A stretch of 64,000 nt of DNA from Dipteronia dyeriana (GCA_032871835.1 CM065301.1:20043291-20107290), one strand, 5' to 3'. Positions 21,718-34,816 are shown, counted from the first letter of the stretch. Numbers and translations are program-made. Notes: generated by a model from the sequence alone, not told the origin.

Positions 21718-22691
21718 ATTATTCACATGTTTTTCTTATAATTTAAATTTATCATTACACTTATCAAACAAAATTAACTTAGAATAACAACCAACAAATT
21801 TAAATAAATTAAGTGAAATAAAAAATATATAATTTTATTTGAGATGGAAGAAATGAATAAAATTAACTAAAACCTATTTTTAAGGAATGGATGAAATAAT
21901 TGTATGATATTTTCAAATCCTAACATAGTTTCATTTGAAATTTTATTGGTTAGTTCTTTTTTTTAATATCTAGGCTACATAATTAATACTATTTTGTTTT
22001 TGTTAGCAATTTCATAAATGTAACATAAAACTTTGTTTTCTTGTGGTTTCTTTTTTGCTCCATAGGGCATTTATCTTTGGATATATTTGAAAAAATAATA
22101 ATAATCTTCTTTTGTGTCTTGGAATGCTTATTTGTGTAAGTGAGAAGAAATATACGGGGTAATTTCTAATTTCTCAAATATAATTTCAAATTTCTTATAA
22201 GGGTTCGCTTTTTTTTTTAAAAAACTGAATAGTACTGAATTTTTCTAAAAACTGAAATGAGATTGAAATTTGAACTTGAATGACATGTTTGTCTTTTTTT
22301 TTCCTTATATCTAAATGTAATGTCAACAAGTTTGTTTTTTAAAAGTAAAATTATATGAAAATAAGTAATTATACATTTATACCAATGTTAAACAATTATA
22401 AATATAATATGGAATAAAAACAATCCAAATAATAATAATTATATATGCACACATATGATTATGATTTTTTGTTTCAATTACAAACAAACTTCATTTTTAC
22501 TAAAAAAAAAAGAAAATGTTTTTTCTTTTCAAAAAAATAAAATGTATAGCAGGAAACTCACACAAAACACTCTAAAAATAATAATATATAAATACTTCAC
22601 CATAATATCATAATAAATTATTGATATGAGAAGTGGTTAGGATTTTTTTTTTTTAAAAAAAAACTATTTAAAAAAAGTTATATACTAAAAT
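21718..22691. other. AT-rich stretch without a recognised gene
   Basis: Homopolymer-rich DNA between the LINE tail and the next LTR. No ORF or repeat family was recognised. Confidence 0.6.
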
Positions 22692-23677
22692 TGTTTACGG
22701 TGATTTTTGGATCGTATAGGATTGATCACTCGTCTAACAGGTTTTTATAGATTGTTGAAGAGGTAATGAGAAAGATAGAAAAAGAAGAAAAACATTAACA
22801 CATAAGTTTACGAGGTAAAACCCCAAAGTGTGGAAACATCCGTGGTTGCCAGTGACGACGAGAAGAATCCATTGTAATATAATGATTACACATTCAATCT
22901 CTCATTTTTGGCGTATCTCTATCTTTCTTTCTTGTGTATTTTCTATGTGTTTCTCTCTTTGTGTCGTTCTATATATCTTTTTTTTACAATAAGATTATGG
23001 TTTTATTTTTATGTGTATAGAACCATAATCGTTGTTACAAATAAGGAAAGGTGACAGTGTTTAATTAGAACTGGTTACTTGTTGAAGTCATCTTTGTCTT
23101 CTTTTCTGTTTCGGAGATCTTGTGTATTGAATTAGAGTCTTCATAGGAATCTAGTTGAATAGTCTTTTTAGACTTATTTCCCGATCGGTGTGCAGTCTTC
23201 TAGAAGAGTAGAGTTATTGCTTGATTTGGACTCGTATCCTGTTTGGTATTTTTTCTTCTGGAAACTTTGAGTTCATTCCTGAATAGAATTCTCTGACATT
23301 GAAGAGGAAATAAGGATATTTCCTTATTAGAGTACGACTTTAGATTCCTTATTTGAGTAAGACAATTCTTCTTCGTACTTGAGTCATAGTTGCCTTTAAT
23401 GTCTTCCACGCGTTGTTCAACTGACCAATTGTCTAGTCCCGACCAAACTTCTTTTATCTCGATCGGATGGTCCTGACCAAGTTGTCTCTACCCGATTGGT
23501 TAGTTTTCCCGACCAGGTTATTTATATCCGATCGGTTAGTTTCCCCGACCATCTTGGGTAATCTTGATTAGGCCTTGAGATCATCTATTAATTGTCTTGG
23601 ATTGATCTTTCCTGACTATTGTGACTTGGCATATCCAATTATGCTGACTTGTCATGCTATCAAAAAGCCCTATAACA
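22692..23677 (-). repeat. 3' LTR of element B
   Basis: Starts TGTTTACGG, ends CCTATAACA. It aligns throughout with 26381-27345. Confidence 0.9.
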
Positions 23678-23823
23678 ATACCCTCTCAAATCCGCGAGAT
23701 GAGCTCTTGACGGCTCAATGAAGAGGATTTGAATAGTTTTGATTTTTTAACGATCCCGAACTTATCGCTTGAACCCGATCAAGTATCTTATTAAACTGAT
23801 CAGTCTTGGACTCTTTTTTGCTC

Positions 23824-24180
23824 CCTTGTAGCTGGGTCAGTCTGTGTCTTGGCTCTTTGATCAAGATAATTCCCCACTGTCTTTTTTTTTGGACTAGTTG
23901 GTGTCCCGACTCTTTGCTCAGATTAATTTCTTACTGTCTTAATTCGGTCGATGACCTGACCTTTCGCTCAGGATAATTCTCAACTTTTTTTGGACTAATC
24001 GGTGTCCTGGCTCTTTGCTTAGAATAATACTCTACTGTCTTAATTCGGTCGGTGTCCTAACCTTTCGCTCAAGATAATTCCTGATTTTTATTGGACTAAT
24101 CGGTGTCCTGGCTATTTGCTCAGGGCAATACCCGACTGTCTTAATTCGATCTGTGTCCTGGCTTTTTGCTTAGGATAATT
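23824..24180 (-). repeat. tandem minisatellite near the 3' LTR of element B
   Basis: Six or seven units of about 60 bp. Each contains GGTGTCCTGGCTCTTTGCTC-type text followed by AGGATAATTC and an ACTGTCTTAATTCGGTC or TTTTTTGGACTAAT spacer, alternating between two variants. A fragment of the same array, inverted, sits at 30110-30228. Confidence 0.8.
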
Positions 24181-24469
24181 TCCGACCTCTCATCCTCTCG
24201 GGCATCTTTACCTACCATGGCAAGTGTTGGCGCTACGAGTTTATCTTTAATAACAAAGATGTTTATTAAAACATTTGAACACCATTCTTGGCTTCTTTAT
24301 TAATTGATCTGAAAATTAACACATCAAATTAAAGAATAATTAGAAAGGCTAAAAATATAAAACAAACTAAAATTATCTTTAAAATTGAAATCAACTAAGC
24401 TATTTCTCTCAAGAGAAGTTTTTTTTTTTAAGACTATGCTCCGTCATCCTTGAGCTTGTGTAGGGTTCT

Positions 24470-26272
24470 CAAAAGATAATGTTGATTGTCCCTTCACCAC
24501 TGTCATGGCTCGGGCTTCACTTCTTTTCCGTTGGCTTATCGCCCCAGTTGGGGTTCTTCTGCTGATCGTCAATCCTTATAGGGATTAAATCTTTGAGATG
24601 ACCCTCCATGTTAAGTGTCTCGATGAGGTCTCTTAATTAGTAGCACTTTGATGTATCGTGACCAATTTCATATGGAACCTGTAGTATTTTGTCATGTCTC
24701 TTCGAGTATAGACTGACTGTCTAGGAGGAAATTTGACCAATTTCTATTCTTTTACGATCACTAGGATTTCTTCTTATTTCTTGCTAAGAGGAGTATAGTT
24801 GGTGTACTGATCGTGGAACTTTTTTTCATTCCGATTGTTCCTACGATTGCTCTCATCACTCTCCTGATGATCACCCTTCTGGTTTTTTATATAGTTATCA
24901 CTTGTTTTGGCGTTCTCCCATTGGCGACCCCCGTGTACATAACTACCCTCAGAACTAGCTTCTCTTCTTCAGCCATTGCATAACTACCTGCCATATCCAT
25001 CAGGTCAGCGTATGTATCTGGGCACTTCCTCCTTAAATCAAAAGAAAGTCGACCCTTCTGTAGGTTATGGTGAATGTGGTCACCACAGCCTCATCATTGG
25101 GATTCTGATCCCTGACCCTTCCTAAGAGAACCTTTTCAGGTAATCTTTTAATGATTCATTCATTCATTCCTTGTTTGAGGGTGGTGAGGTGAGCTATCGA
25201 CTTCCTCCTTTGTATGTTCCCCAAGAATTATCATGAAAAATCTTAGGTTAACTCACAGAAATTCTTGATTGTTCCCTGATGGAGCCTTCTAAACCACCTA
25301 GACCCTATGTCCCTGAGCGTTTACGGGAACGTCAAGCACAACAACAGGTCATTGTAAGCGTACTGTGTCATCGCACTTCAAAAATGTCTCACGTGTTCTT
25401 TTTGGATCCATGTTTGCTTTAATTTGCTCGACCTGAGGCATTCTGAATCTTTTCAGGAACTGGGTTTGGAGAATGTTGTTCACGAAAGGGCTTTCAGAAT
25501 CATCGTCCAGTAAATCTTTAAGCCTCTGGTATCGTTATAATGCTTCCACCATCTGGGTTAATTTATGTATCAAGATATCTCACTCATCTCTTGGCTCGTT
25601 GTCCATTCCCGATCGCTGATGATCATTGTGCCCATTTTGGAATATTAGCGGGGACTTACCCCTTCGGTGTGTTCTGCGGGGTGGTAAGTCTCCGTCATCT
25701 GATGAGCTAGATCGATCCTATCGCTGAACACCTCTACGGATTTCATCTGACTTAAAGTCCGCCTGATGCCGATCTTGCCTCCCACGTTCGATAATTCCAT
25801 CATCTCTCCTTTGGGGTCGCTCCTCCGTTCCATGGTGGTCCGCTCTTTCTCTGATAGACTTACGAGGCTTGCCTGGGGTCACGTCCATTATTTCAAAACA
25901 TACCTTAGGGTCTCAGACCGCAATAAGTGTGGACAATTGATATGGCGACGTCAGATTTGCAGCTGCTGTTATATTGATTCCCTGTCTAGCGACGTCTTCA
26001 ATGACTCTCCGTAGAGACTCTTGGACCTGCTGAAATGCATCTGAGTAAATTATTTGGGGAGCATTTGTAGAGGTTATTGCAGCTTGTCCATTTGAAGTTG
26101 GAGTCACTGAGGGCAGGCTTCCTCCAACAGTATTGGCTTTTATCGGGTCAGAATCGTGACCAGTACGTAGGGTATCAGCATCATTCTTAGACTGGCTTCC
26201 ATCTATGTTGTTTGCCATGTTGCTGCTTCGCAAGCTCTTTTGTGTGTATTCCGATGCTGATAAAACAGACAA
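24470..26272 (-). pseudogene. gag of element B
   Basis: Minus-strand gag colinear with element A. The N-terminus opens at 26272 (MSVLSASEYTQKSLRSS) and is open for 119 codons to 25913; a second piece is at 25833-25645. The remainder is fragmented by stops and small indels. The region near 25080-25470 corresponds to the retrotransposon gag core seen at 58.6-59.3 kb. No zinc knuckle is preserved. Confidence 0.75.
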
Positions 26273-26366
26273 TTCACCCCCTAGCCCCTTTTTTTGGGCT
26301 CTTTAGAGTATCTCGGTGTTTCGCCTGTTTATGTTAATTCCTCGAAGTTGAGTTCTCGCCCCCTTT

Positions 26367-26378
26367 CTTCTAGCGCCA
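26367..26378 (-). other. primer-binding site of element B
   Basis: Minus-strand TGGCGCTAGAAG two bases after the 5' LTR, identical to the site in element A. Confidence 0.75.
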
Positions 26379-26380
26379 AT

Positions 26381-27345
26381 TGTTGACGGTGATTTTTGGA
26401 TTTTATAGGATTAATCACGCATCTAACAGGTTTTTATAGATTGTTGAAGAGGTAATGAGAAAGATAGAAAATGAAGAAAACCATGAACACATAATTTTAC
26501 GTGGTAAAACCCCAAAGTAGGGAAACATCTACGGTTGCCAGTGACGGCAAGAAGAATCCACTATAATATAATGATTACACACTCAATCTCTCCTTTTTGA
26601 CGTATCTCTCTCTTTCTTTCTTGTATATTTTATATGTGTTGCTCTCTATGTGTTGTTCTATATATCTTTTTACAATTAGATTATGCATCTATTTATATGT
26701 GTGTAGATCCCTAATCCTTGTTACAAATAAGGAAAGGTAACAATGTTTAATTAGAACTGGTTACTTGTTGAAGTCGTCTTTGTATTCTTTCCTGTTTCAG
26801 AGATTTTGTGTATTGAATTAGAGTCTTCGTAGGATTCTAGTTGAATAATCTTTTTAGACTTATTTCCCGATCGGTGTGCAGTCTTCTAAAAGAGTAGAGT
26901 TATTGCTTGATTTGGACTCGTTTCTTGTTTAGTGTTTATTCTTCTGGAAACTTTGAGTTCTTTCCTGAATAGAATTCTCTTACACTAAAGAGGAAATAAG
27001 AATATTTCCTTATTGGAGTACAACTCTAGATTCCTTGTTTGCTTAAGACAATTCTTCCTCGTACTTGAGTCGTAGTTGTCTTTAATGTCTTCCACGCGTT
27101 GTTCTACTGATCAATTGTCTAGTCCCGACCAAACTTCTTTTATCCCGATCGGATAGTCCTAACCAATTGTCTCTAACCGACCAGGTTATTTAAGCCCGAT
27201 CGGTTAGTTTCCCCGACCATCTTAGGTTATCTTGACTAGGACTTGAGATCATCTGTTAATTGCCTTGGATGATCTTTCCTGACTCTTGTGACGTTGCATA
27301 TCCAATTATGTTGACTTGTCATGCTGTCAAAAAATCCCTATAACA
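26381..27345 (-). repeat. 5' LTR of element B
   Basis: Starts TGTTGACGG and ends CCTATAACA, the reference form for this LTR family in the window. Confidence 0.9.
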
Positions 27346-27992
27346 AAAATAAAGATTTATATACTATATATATATATATATAATGAAATTGAAAATATAT
27401 GGGGATAGTATCAGAAGAAATTTTTTTGGATTGTATCTAATGCAATTCAGTGATTTGCATTAAGTGAAAAGTCGGGATTTTTTACTTTTTATTTTAAGTT
27501 GTTTTTTGAGATTTTTAAGTTGTTTGACCACTTAGAAAAATAAACAAAACAACTTAATAATTATGATTCAGGCCAATTAAGTTTTAAGTGGAACAAACAA
27601 ACGACCCCTTAAAGTTCATTTTCAGACATTTTTATGCGTTCCCGTTAGATAATCAAGTATACATTCAATAAGGATTAGGGTAGTTTATTGAATACAAATA
27701 ATTATTATTAAGACACGATAAAATATTGAATTATACAAGCCCCTAATATGTAGAGATACGCATATACTAATTTGTCATTTATGAATAATTATATATTTAT
27801 GTTTTTCTTCTTATTATTTTTTATTAGAAGAAGATTTGCAAATTTAAATAAATATAGTTTACGAAAATCAGATATAGCCAACAATTTAAAAAAAAATTCG
27901 TTTTGACTAGTTTATGATTAATAAAAACACAATTTTACCAAAATACCTTTCATTAAAACATAATCGTACGCTATTTTTGGATGACATAAGAT
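27346..27992. other. AT-rich stretch without a recognised gene
   Basis: Includes a short TA run (27365-27382). No coding or repeat signal was supported. Confidence 0.6.
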
Positions 27993-28621
27993 TAGGGATG
28001 GACGTGGGGGCCCACTGGGGCAGGGCAGGGTCCCCTCACCCCTACCCCCGTTCCTAAAATCTCCCCCACCCCTACCCCCAAACCCCATTTGGGGGAATTG
28101 GGGATGGGGGTGTTGGGGGGAGGTTCCCCTACCTCCATCCCTGTCCTCAATTTTTCTCGTTTTTTATCCTAATATTTTTCAATTTGAAATTCGATTATTT
28201 CAATCTTTCGATTTATCATATTTCAATATCCAATCCAATAAATAATTTAAAATATATAATTGATTTAATTTAATCCAAAATTAATACAAATAACTATAGT
28301 ATTACTTATAAATATATAAAAATATATTTAAAAATTAGGAAAATAGGTAGAGAGTAAATAAATAATAGAGTTAAAGTTAATATTTAAGAAAATAAAATTA
28401 AAGATATATAAATATATATGGGAAAATAGGACTCCACCTCCACCTCCACCTCCACCCCTATTAAAAGAAATGGAGGAATGGAGAAATGGGGTGGAGATTT
28501 AGGGGTAAAATTTGCCCCCTCTCCAAACCCACCCCAAACCCCATTTGAGGGTAAAATTTACCCCTAAATAGGAGTGGGGCTCCGTGGGGATGGGGTCCAA
28601 TGGGGGAAATGTCCATCCCTA
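27993..28621. mobile_element. hAT-type MITE with C-rich/G-rich ends, copy 2
   Basis: TIRs TAGGGATGGACG and reversed TAGGGATGGAC. The 8-bp flanks CATAAGAT (27985-27992) and CGCAAGAT (28622-28629) differ at two positions. The sequence is homologous end to end with 6239-6900, including the AT-rich centre (AATATATAATTGATTTAATT). No transposase. Confidence 0.88.
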
Positions 28622-28629
28622 CGCAAGAT

Positions 28630-29193
28630 GCATGAAGTACACTAATTGATTAGGGAACATTCACATGAGTCACATTTTTTAAAAAAAAAAGAGATTGCGC
28701 TTCGGTTTAGGGGCATTTAAGACCTATTGGCTATAAGTGATTTTTGAAAACTGTATTTGGTTATAAATACATTTTTTTTAAATGACTAAATGTGATAAAA
28801 ACACTTGGAGGTGGCCATACCGCCATATTCTCTAATTTGCTCATAAAGCTAATCCATTAAATTTATAATTTACAAGTCCACACCTAACTCCAACCTTTTT
28901 AAAATTAAGAGGAAGATTATTAGAATGGAAATGCTCTCTCTCCGCTTTTTGATCTTTTTCCTTCCCCTTTCGTTTTCTCCTCTGCAACACCACCATGAAC
29001 ATAAATAAATATAATAAGAGTCACTAAAATTAAATTTCAAATTCAATGTAACTGCAAATAGTTTTTGGAGAAAATGACAATCGATGAAGCATGACTCTAT
29101 AAACTTTGCTATTGGGTTTTTGACAAATCTAAATTTCAGGTGCTTAAAGTTTATATTGTAAAATGTTTTTGTTGGAAAATTTCTTAGCATATA
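28630..29193. other. AT-rich stretch without a recognised gene
   Basis: Short open pieces only. No protein family or repeat was recognised. Confidence 0.55.
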
Positions 29194-29430
29194 TAGAGGT
29201 GGGTACGGTTTTACGCTCCAAGAGAAACCAATAATAGAACATAACCGAAAATATGTGTTTAAGTTGATTCACCCTATTGAGACGAGTCAATCCGATTAAA
29301 AAAAACCGAGTTTAAATGATTCACAGATAGTTTTGTCTTGCCAAAAACCGAACTTAATCGAACAAACCGAGGAAATATTAAATATATAATATTTTAAATT
29401 AATATAAGGTTTATTTTAAGTAGTTATACA
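29194..29430. mobile_element. possible hAT end, cut off by element C
   Basis: Starts TAGAGGTGGGTACGGTT, the same type of terminus as the hAT elements at 2726 and 52735, followed by scattered AACCGA words. The other end is missing because the Tat-like LTR begins at 29431. Confidence 0.45.
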
Positions 29431-30103
29431 TGTTATAGGGATTTTCTGATAGCATCACAAGTCAGCATAATTGGATATGCCACGTCACAAGAGTCAGGAA
29501 AGATCAATCCAAGGCAAGTAATAGATGATCTCAAGGCCTAATCAAGATTACTCAAAATGGTTAAGGAAACTAACCGATCGGGCATAAATAACCTGGTCGG
29601 GGAAACTAACCGATCGGGATAAAAGAAGTTTGGTCTGGACTAGACAATTGGTAAGTTGAACAACGTGTGGAAGACATTAAAGGCAACTACGACTCAAGTA
29701 CGAAGAAGAATTGTCTTACTCAAAAAAGGAATCTAGAGTCGCACTACAATAAGGAAATATCCTTATTTCCTCTTCAGTGTCCAAGAATTCTATTTAGGAA
29801 AGAACTTAAAGCTTCTAGAAGGATGAACACCAAACAGGAAACAAATCAAAATCAAGCAATAACTCTACTCTTCTAGAGGACTACGCACCGATCAGAAAAT
29901 AAGTCCTAAACGGATCATTCAACCAGAATCTTATGAAGATTCTAATTCAATGCACAAGATCTCCGAAATAGGAAAGAAGACAAAGACGACTTCAACAAGT
30001 AACCACATTATCACCTTTCTTTATTTGTATAACAATTATTAAGGTTCTATACACATATAAATAGACTCATAATCTCATTGTAAAAGATAAAACGACACAT
30101 ATA
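29431..30103 (+). repeat. truncated LTR of element C
   Basis: Reverse complement of the LTR family. It lacks the final roughly 290 bp, including the terminal CCGTCAACA. Confidence 0.8.
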
Positions 30104-30357
30104 GAGCAACACTGAAGGCCAGGACACCAACAGAATTAAGACTGTCGGGTATTATCCTGAGCAAAGAGTCAGGACACCGATTAGTCCAAAAAATAGTTGA
30201 GAATTATCCTGAGCGAAAGGTCATGACACCGACCTATAACATCTACCGAATGAAACACCGAGATACTCTAGCGAGCCCAAAAAAAAGGGGACCAGAGGGT
30301 GAATTATTTGTTTTATCAACATCAAAATATACACAAAAGAGCTTGCGAAGCAGCAAC

Positions 30358-31340
30358 ATGGCAAACAACAGATATGGAAGCCAATCTCCGAATGATGCTG
30401 ATACCCTACGTGCTGGAAATGATCCTGACCCGATAAATGCCAATACTGTTGAAGGAAGCAAGCCCTCAATGACTCTAACTTCAACTAGACAAGCTATAAT
30501 AACCTCCACAAACGCTCCCCCAATAATTTTCCAGATGCATTCCAGCAAGTCCAAGAGTCTTTGCGGAGAGTCATTGAAGACATCGCTTAACAGGGAATCA
30601 ATATAACAGCAACTGTAAATCTGACGTCGCCATATCAATTGTCCTCACCTATGGTGGCCCGAGACCCTAAGGTATGTTCTATAATAATGGACGTGACCTC
30701 AGGCGCCCCCCGTAAGTCTATCAGAGAAAGAGCTGACCACCATGGTAAGGAGAAGCGATCCTAAGGGGAGATGATGGAATTATCGAATGTAGGAGGCAAG
30801 ATCATCATCAAGCGGACTCTGAGTCAGATAAAATCCGTAAAGGTGTTCAGCGGCGGGATCGATCTAGCTCGTCAGATGATAGCAACCAACCACCCCGCAG
30901 AACACGCCGAAGGGGTAAGTCCTCACTAAGATTCCAACATGGGCACACCGACCATCAGTGATTGAGAATGGATAACGAGCCAGAAGATAAGCGAGATATC
31001 CTGATACATAAATTATCCCAGAAGATGGAAGCATTAGAACGACGCCAGGAGCTTAAAGATTTACTAGACAATGATTCTGAAAGCCCTTTTGTGAACAGCA
31101 TTCTCCAAACCCAGTTTTTGGAAAGATTCAGAATGTCTCAGATCAAGCAATTTTAAGCAAACACGGATCCAAAAGAACATGTGAGATGTTTTCGAAGTGC
31201 AATGGCACAATATGCTTACAATGACCAGTTGTTGTGCTTGACGTTCTCTTAAACGCTCGGGGATTTAAGGTCTATGTGGTTTGGAAGGCTCCCTCAGGGA
31301 ACAATCAAGAATTTCCGTGAGTTAACCCAGGTTTTTTCAT
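30358..31340 (+). pseudogene. gag of element C
   Basis: Plus-strand gag start MANNRYGSQSPNDADTLRAG, colinear with A and B. It is open to about 30606, then pieces such as 30962-31156 (MRMDNEPEDKRDILIHKLSQ) and the YxYNDQL capsid-like stretch near 31215, all separated by stops. It ends at the LINE junction near 31345. Confidence 0.75.
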
Positions 31341-31345
31341 GACAA

Positions 31346-33310
31346 TTCTAGCATCCCAACGGTTTTTTTTGTCAGTCTTTCAAAACTCGGTAGGCAATGC
31401 TCAAAAAATTGAAAGACTCTAACAAAGCTTTCTTTGGGATGATGAGATCGATAAGAAAAGGCTTCATGTTGTGAAGTGGGATTCGGTGTGTAGAAGTAAA
31501 AATAAGGGGGGTTTAGGTATAGGGAAAAATTTGGACAAAAACAAATGTTTACTTGCTAAATGGATTTTGAGGTTTGGTAGTGAAGATAACTCCTTACGGA
31601 AAAGGATCATTTGCGTCAAGTACGGGGTAGAAGTTAACAAGTGGAGATGGGATTAGCATTGCTCTAACACGGCCTTTTTTTTGTGAAAGCAATAGCTAGT
31701 CTCTTTATGGATGGTTGCCAAGGTTTTACAAAGTGGCTTGAGTGTGATAATTGGCAATGGCGCCAAAGCTCGATTCTAGACTGATATTGAATCAGACAAG
31801 TTATCTCTTAAAGTGTCTTTTCCCAGAATTTATGCTTTGGCGGTTAATAAGGATGGTCTGATTAGTGATTTCGATAGATGGTCTGATACTAAATAGGAGT
31901 GGAAGGTGACCTCCAGAATTGTTTGGTTGGTAGTTGGAGGAATGGAATTGTTTTTCTACCTTCATTGATTGTCTCACCATTCATAGGTCTATTCATGATG
32001 CTTTAGCGTGGTCCTTCAGTCCCACTGGGGTGTTCTCTATTGAATCTTTTCGTTTGGCCATGGAAAATGAATAAGTGGATTTTACAAAACAACAAAATTC
32101 ATATGGCAAGGCATATGTCCTCTGAAGGTTGAGATGCTTGTTTGACAGATTTAATGAGGCCGTGTGATAGTGGGCGACGTTCTCCATAAATTTGGTATAT
32201 ATGTTTCCTAGAGTGAGTCTTGATTGTCCGTTATGCAATACTGACAATGAATCTGTCAATCATCTATTTCTTAGTTGTCAGTGGTCTTGGATGTTATGGA
32301 CCGCTTGCATGGGTTGGTGGGAGGTAATTGGTTGCATTACAAACTTAATTTAGGAATGTGTGGAAAGTTGGGCAGGTTTTTACCCCTCTATTGGCAATAC
32401 AAGGGGTTGGAACTTGTTCGTTTTTCGCAGTGGTATGGATCATTTAGAAGGTGAGAAACAAGTGAATTTTCAATGAGGTTCAAACAAGTTTGATTCAAGC
32501 TACGGGCTTGATTAAAACTAGAATTGCATGCTGGTTTAAACACTTCGGTAAGGGTTCTAGCGATCCCTGAACGCTCTTTAAGTTAAACATCAAAGACTTA
32601 TGTTCAGATTCAAAAATCTCAAAGAAATGTAAGCTAGAAAAGTGAATTCTACTAAGCAATAAGGTTCTAAAGTTCAATGTTGATGGCTCGGCAAGTGGCA
32701 AACCAGGTCCAGTAGGCATTAAAGGGGTCTCGAGAGACTCAAGTGGAAAGTTTAATGCTTGTTTTCTCTATATATGGGGAATCAGGGTTCAAATTCGACA
32801 GAATTACTGGCCATTCTAAAGCTTGTCTTTTGTGTGCCTTCAATCCCCTTCTGTTGAGTCAAGATATTGAAATTGTTAGCGACTCTAAGGTGGCGGCGGT
32901 GGCTTGGGTCAACAACGAGAGCTTTGGAAGCTTTATATGTTTACGTGGTTTATGATATTCGTTATCATCTGAAGCTTCTTAGAAGAATGATTATCACTTT
33001 TAACTCGAGAGCTTCCAATTCTTTTACAAACAATCTCGCTATGACTGGTTCGAGCAAGATTGAGGATTTTATTAAGTGGGGCGATATCTAATCTTCATTG
33101 CTATCTGTTTTTAGGTCGTTTCTTCTGTTGGCTCTGCTCTGTTTTTAGTCTCTCTTGTTTTTTCCTCCGGCGTTGCTTTTGGGTTGAGGTCTTTTGTTTT
33201 GGTAGTTTTTATTTTGGGGTTGTTGTTTGGTTCATTTTGCTATTGTTGGTTTGTAGGTAAGTGTTGTGACTTCTTCTGGCCTTTGGCCTCTTTTAGAAAA
33301 ACCTTATAGT
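31346..33310 (+). mobile_element. 5'-truncated LINE, copy 2
   Basis: Encodes the same C-terminal part of ORF2 as copy 1: thumb-region text (VKWDSVCRSKNKGGLGIG), a degraded zf-RVT (CNTDNESVNHLFLSCQWSW) and an RNase H (FNVDGSASGKPG near 32670, VSDSK near 32880). Multiple stops. The 3' tail has the T/G-rich text and ends in a short A-rich sequence near 33310. It is diverged from copy 1, so it is a different subfamily or age. Confidence 0.8.
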
Positions 33311-33839
33311 TAAAAAGAATGATAAGTTTCTTTACCATGAATAGTTCCAGGATATACATACTCTGATTAATCCAAAAACAATCAGCATATTCAGATGAGA
33401 AAAATAAATTGTAATACAATCACCTTGGGTTTATCTTTGTACTTGTCTTTTTTTTTTAATAATATATCTCTCCAATGTTACTTAGAGATTTAATAAAAAA
33501 AATTGGTTAAGTAAATTTCTCACTCTACATTAGGTTTTAGTTCATGTGTAAATATATATTGTCAAGGTTTTATTTATGGTTGTGACCAAAAAGAAGTTTC
33601 TAACACTATAACACTATAAAAGTATAATGTCCGTTTTTTCTTATCATTCTCATCCCAATTATAAAAGGATCTCATAATGAAGTAGTTTACAAAATAAGAT
33701 ACATTTATGAAATCAAGAATGGATGAATCATTAATTTGATATTCTCTTGTTTTTTTTTCTTACCATTAATTAATTAGCTTAATTTGATTGATAGATCATT
33801 TATGAAATCGAGGAATGATTTTATATAGGATAAAACTCG
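33311..33839. other. AT-rich stretch without a recognised gene
   Basis: No supported feature. Confidence 0.55.
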
Positions 33840-34414
33840 TGATTTAGGTTCAGAGGAGTTTTCTCTAAGGCAGAGGTCTTATGGAAGCTAGTTCTCGTTG
33901 GAGGATACATGATGATGGGTCTTCGGTTTTTATCTATAAGGATTGCGCACTGGATCCCGCGACCTTCAACTTTATATTTCAAGCCTATTTATCCTCCTCC
34001 GGTTCTGGTTGAGCTAGCCACGGTTCAGTAGCTCAAGTTGGCATCTAGATGTTTGAGTAAGGTTATTATTCGTAACTCACTCTTACAAGAAGCTGAGATG
34101 ATATTGAGCTTGCCAGCTTTGCAGCGTGGTAGCTACTATGGGTGGAGGAAGGAAGGTGGTTGGCCTTGTAATTGTCATTTGGGACCATAATGGTTTCGTT
34201 ATGGTAGCTTCTAGTGCTCAATAGATTTCGGCATAGTTTTTGCCTCAGATTGCAGAAGCCATTTCCATCTTTCGAGGGCTTACAATTAACTCTGGACTCA
34301 GGTCTGATTCCTCTATAGTGGATTGGTGAACATGATCAAGTTTGTTCTGTTTGTCTAGACGGAGGAGTGCCCTCCTTGTGTGATGAAACTGGTCCATGCT
34401 GATTGTCCTGGCTA
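33840..34414 (+). pseudogene. LINE ORF2 fragment, copy 3
   Basis: Weak plus-strand matches to LINE text: SSRWRIHDDGSSVFIYKD near 33895 (the zf-RVT-side GFRWRVGNG.. motif) and VVIWDHNGFVMVASSAQ followed by LPQIAEAISIFRGL near 34170-34280 (RNase H core). It ends where the next LTR element is inserted. Confidence 0.6.
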
Positions 34415-34419
34415 GTATG

Positions 34420-34816
34420 TATTGTGAGTAACTTAATACTCAGAAAAGAAGAGTAACAGAATAAAGGGAAAATGAGAAAAGAATGAAGATTGGGAAATAT
34501 TTTCATTAATATTCAACATGAGAACTCAATACAATTCTGGTTGACAATTTATAGACCAAACCATCGAACGAGCAATAACTAACAAAGTGACACAACAACA
34601 AAATAGGAAATAATGGGCAGTCGAAGTTGAATTCCTATAACCCACTACACTACATGGAACTAAAACAGGAACTAAAACAAAGCAACACATTATTTAATTA
34701 ACACATTGAGACCAAATTGTGTGCTTGCATGCATGGAACATTATATGCATAAACTAACAGCCTAAACAACCTACGTGACCTGGTCTACATAATAACATAG
34801 AGCATTAGACATATCA
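34420..34816 (-). repeat. 3' LTR of element D
   Basis: Ends GACATATCA, so on minus it starts TGATATGTC. It aligns fully with the right LTR. Confidence 0.9.

Larger units (their letters stand above)
22692..27345 (-). mobile_element. gag-only Tat-like element B (4.65 kb, complete ends)
   Basis: LTRs at 22692-23677 (986 bp) and 26381-27345 (965 bp) flank a 2.7-kb interior. AAAAT lies immediately on both sides (22687-22691, 27346-27350), a 5-bp target duplication. On minus, PBS TGGCGCTAGAAG follows the 5' LTR, and a purine tract (GAGAGGGTAT, the reverse of 23678-23687) precedes the 3' LTR. No protease, RT or integrase is present, so it is a non-autonomous derivative that depended on relatives. 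Confidence 0.9.
29431..31345 (+). mobile_element. rearranged Tat-like element C
   Basis: Opposite orientation to elements A and B. The order is LTR 3' part (29431-30103, starting TGTTATAGGGA), a fragment of the near-3'-LTR minisatellite (30110-30228), then the gag leader and gag (30235-31345). In intact copies these parts are not adjacent, so there has been internal deletion or template switching. The gag stops abruptly at a LINE-derived segment. Confidence 0.75.
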
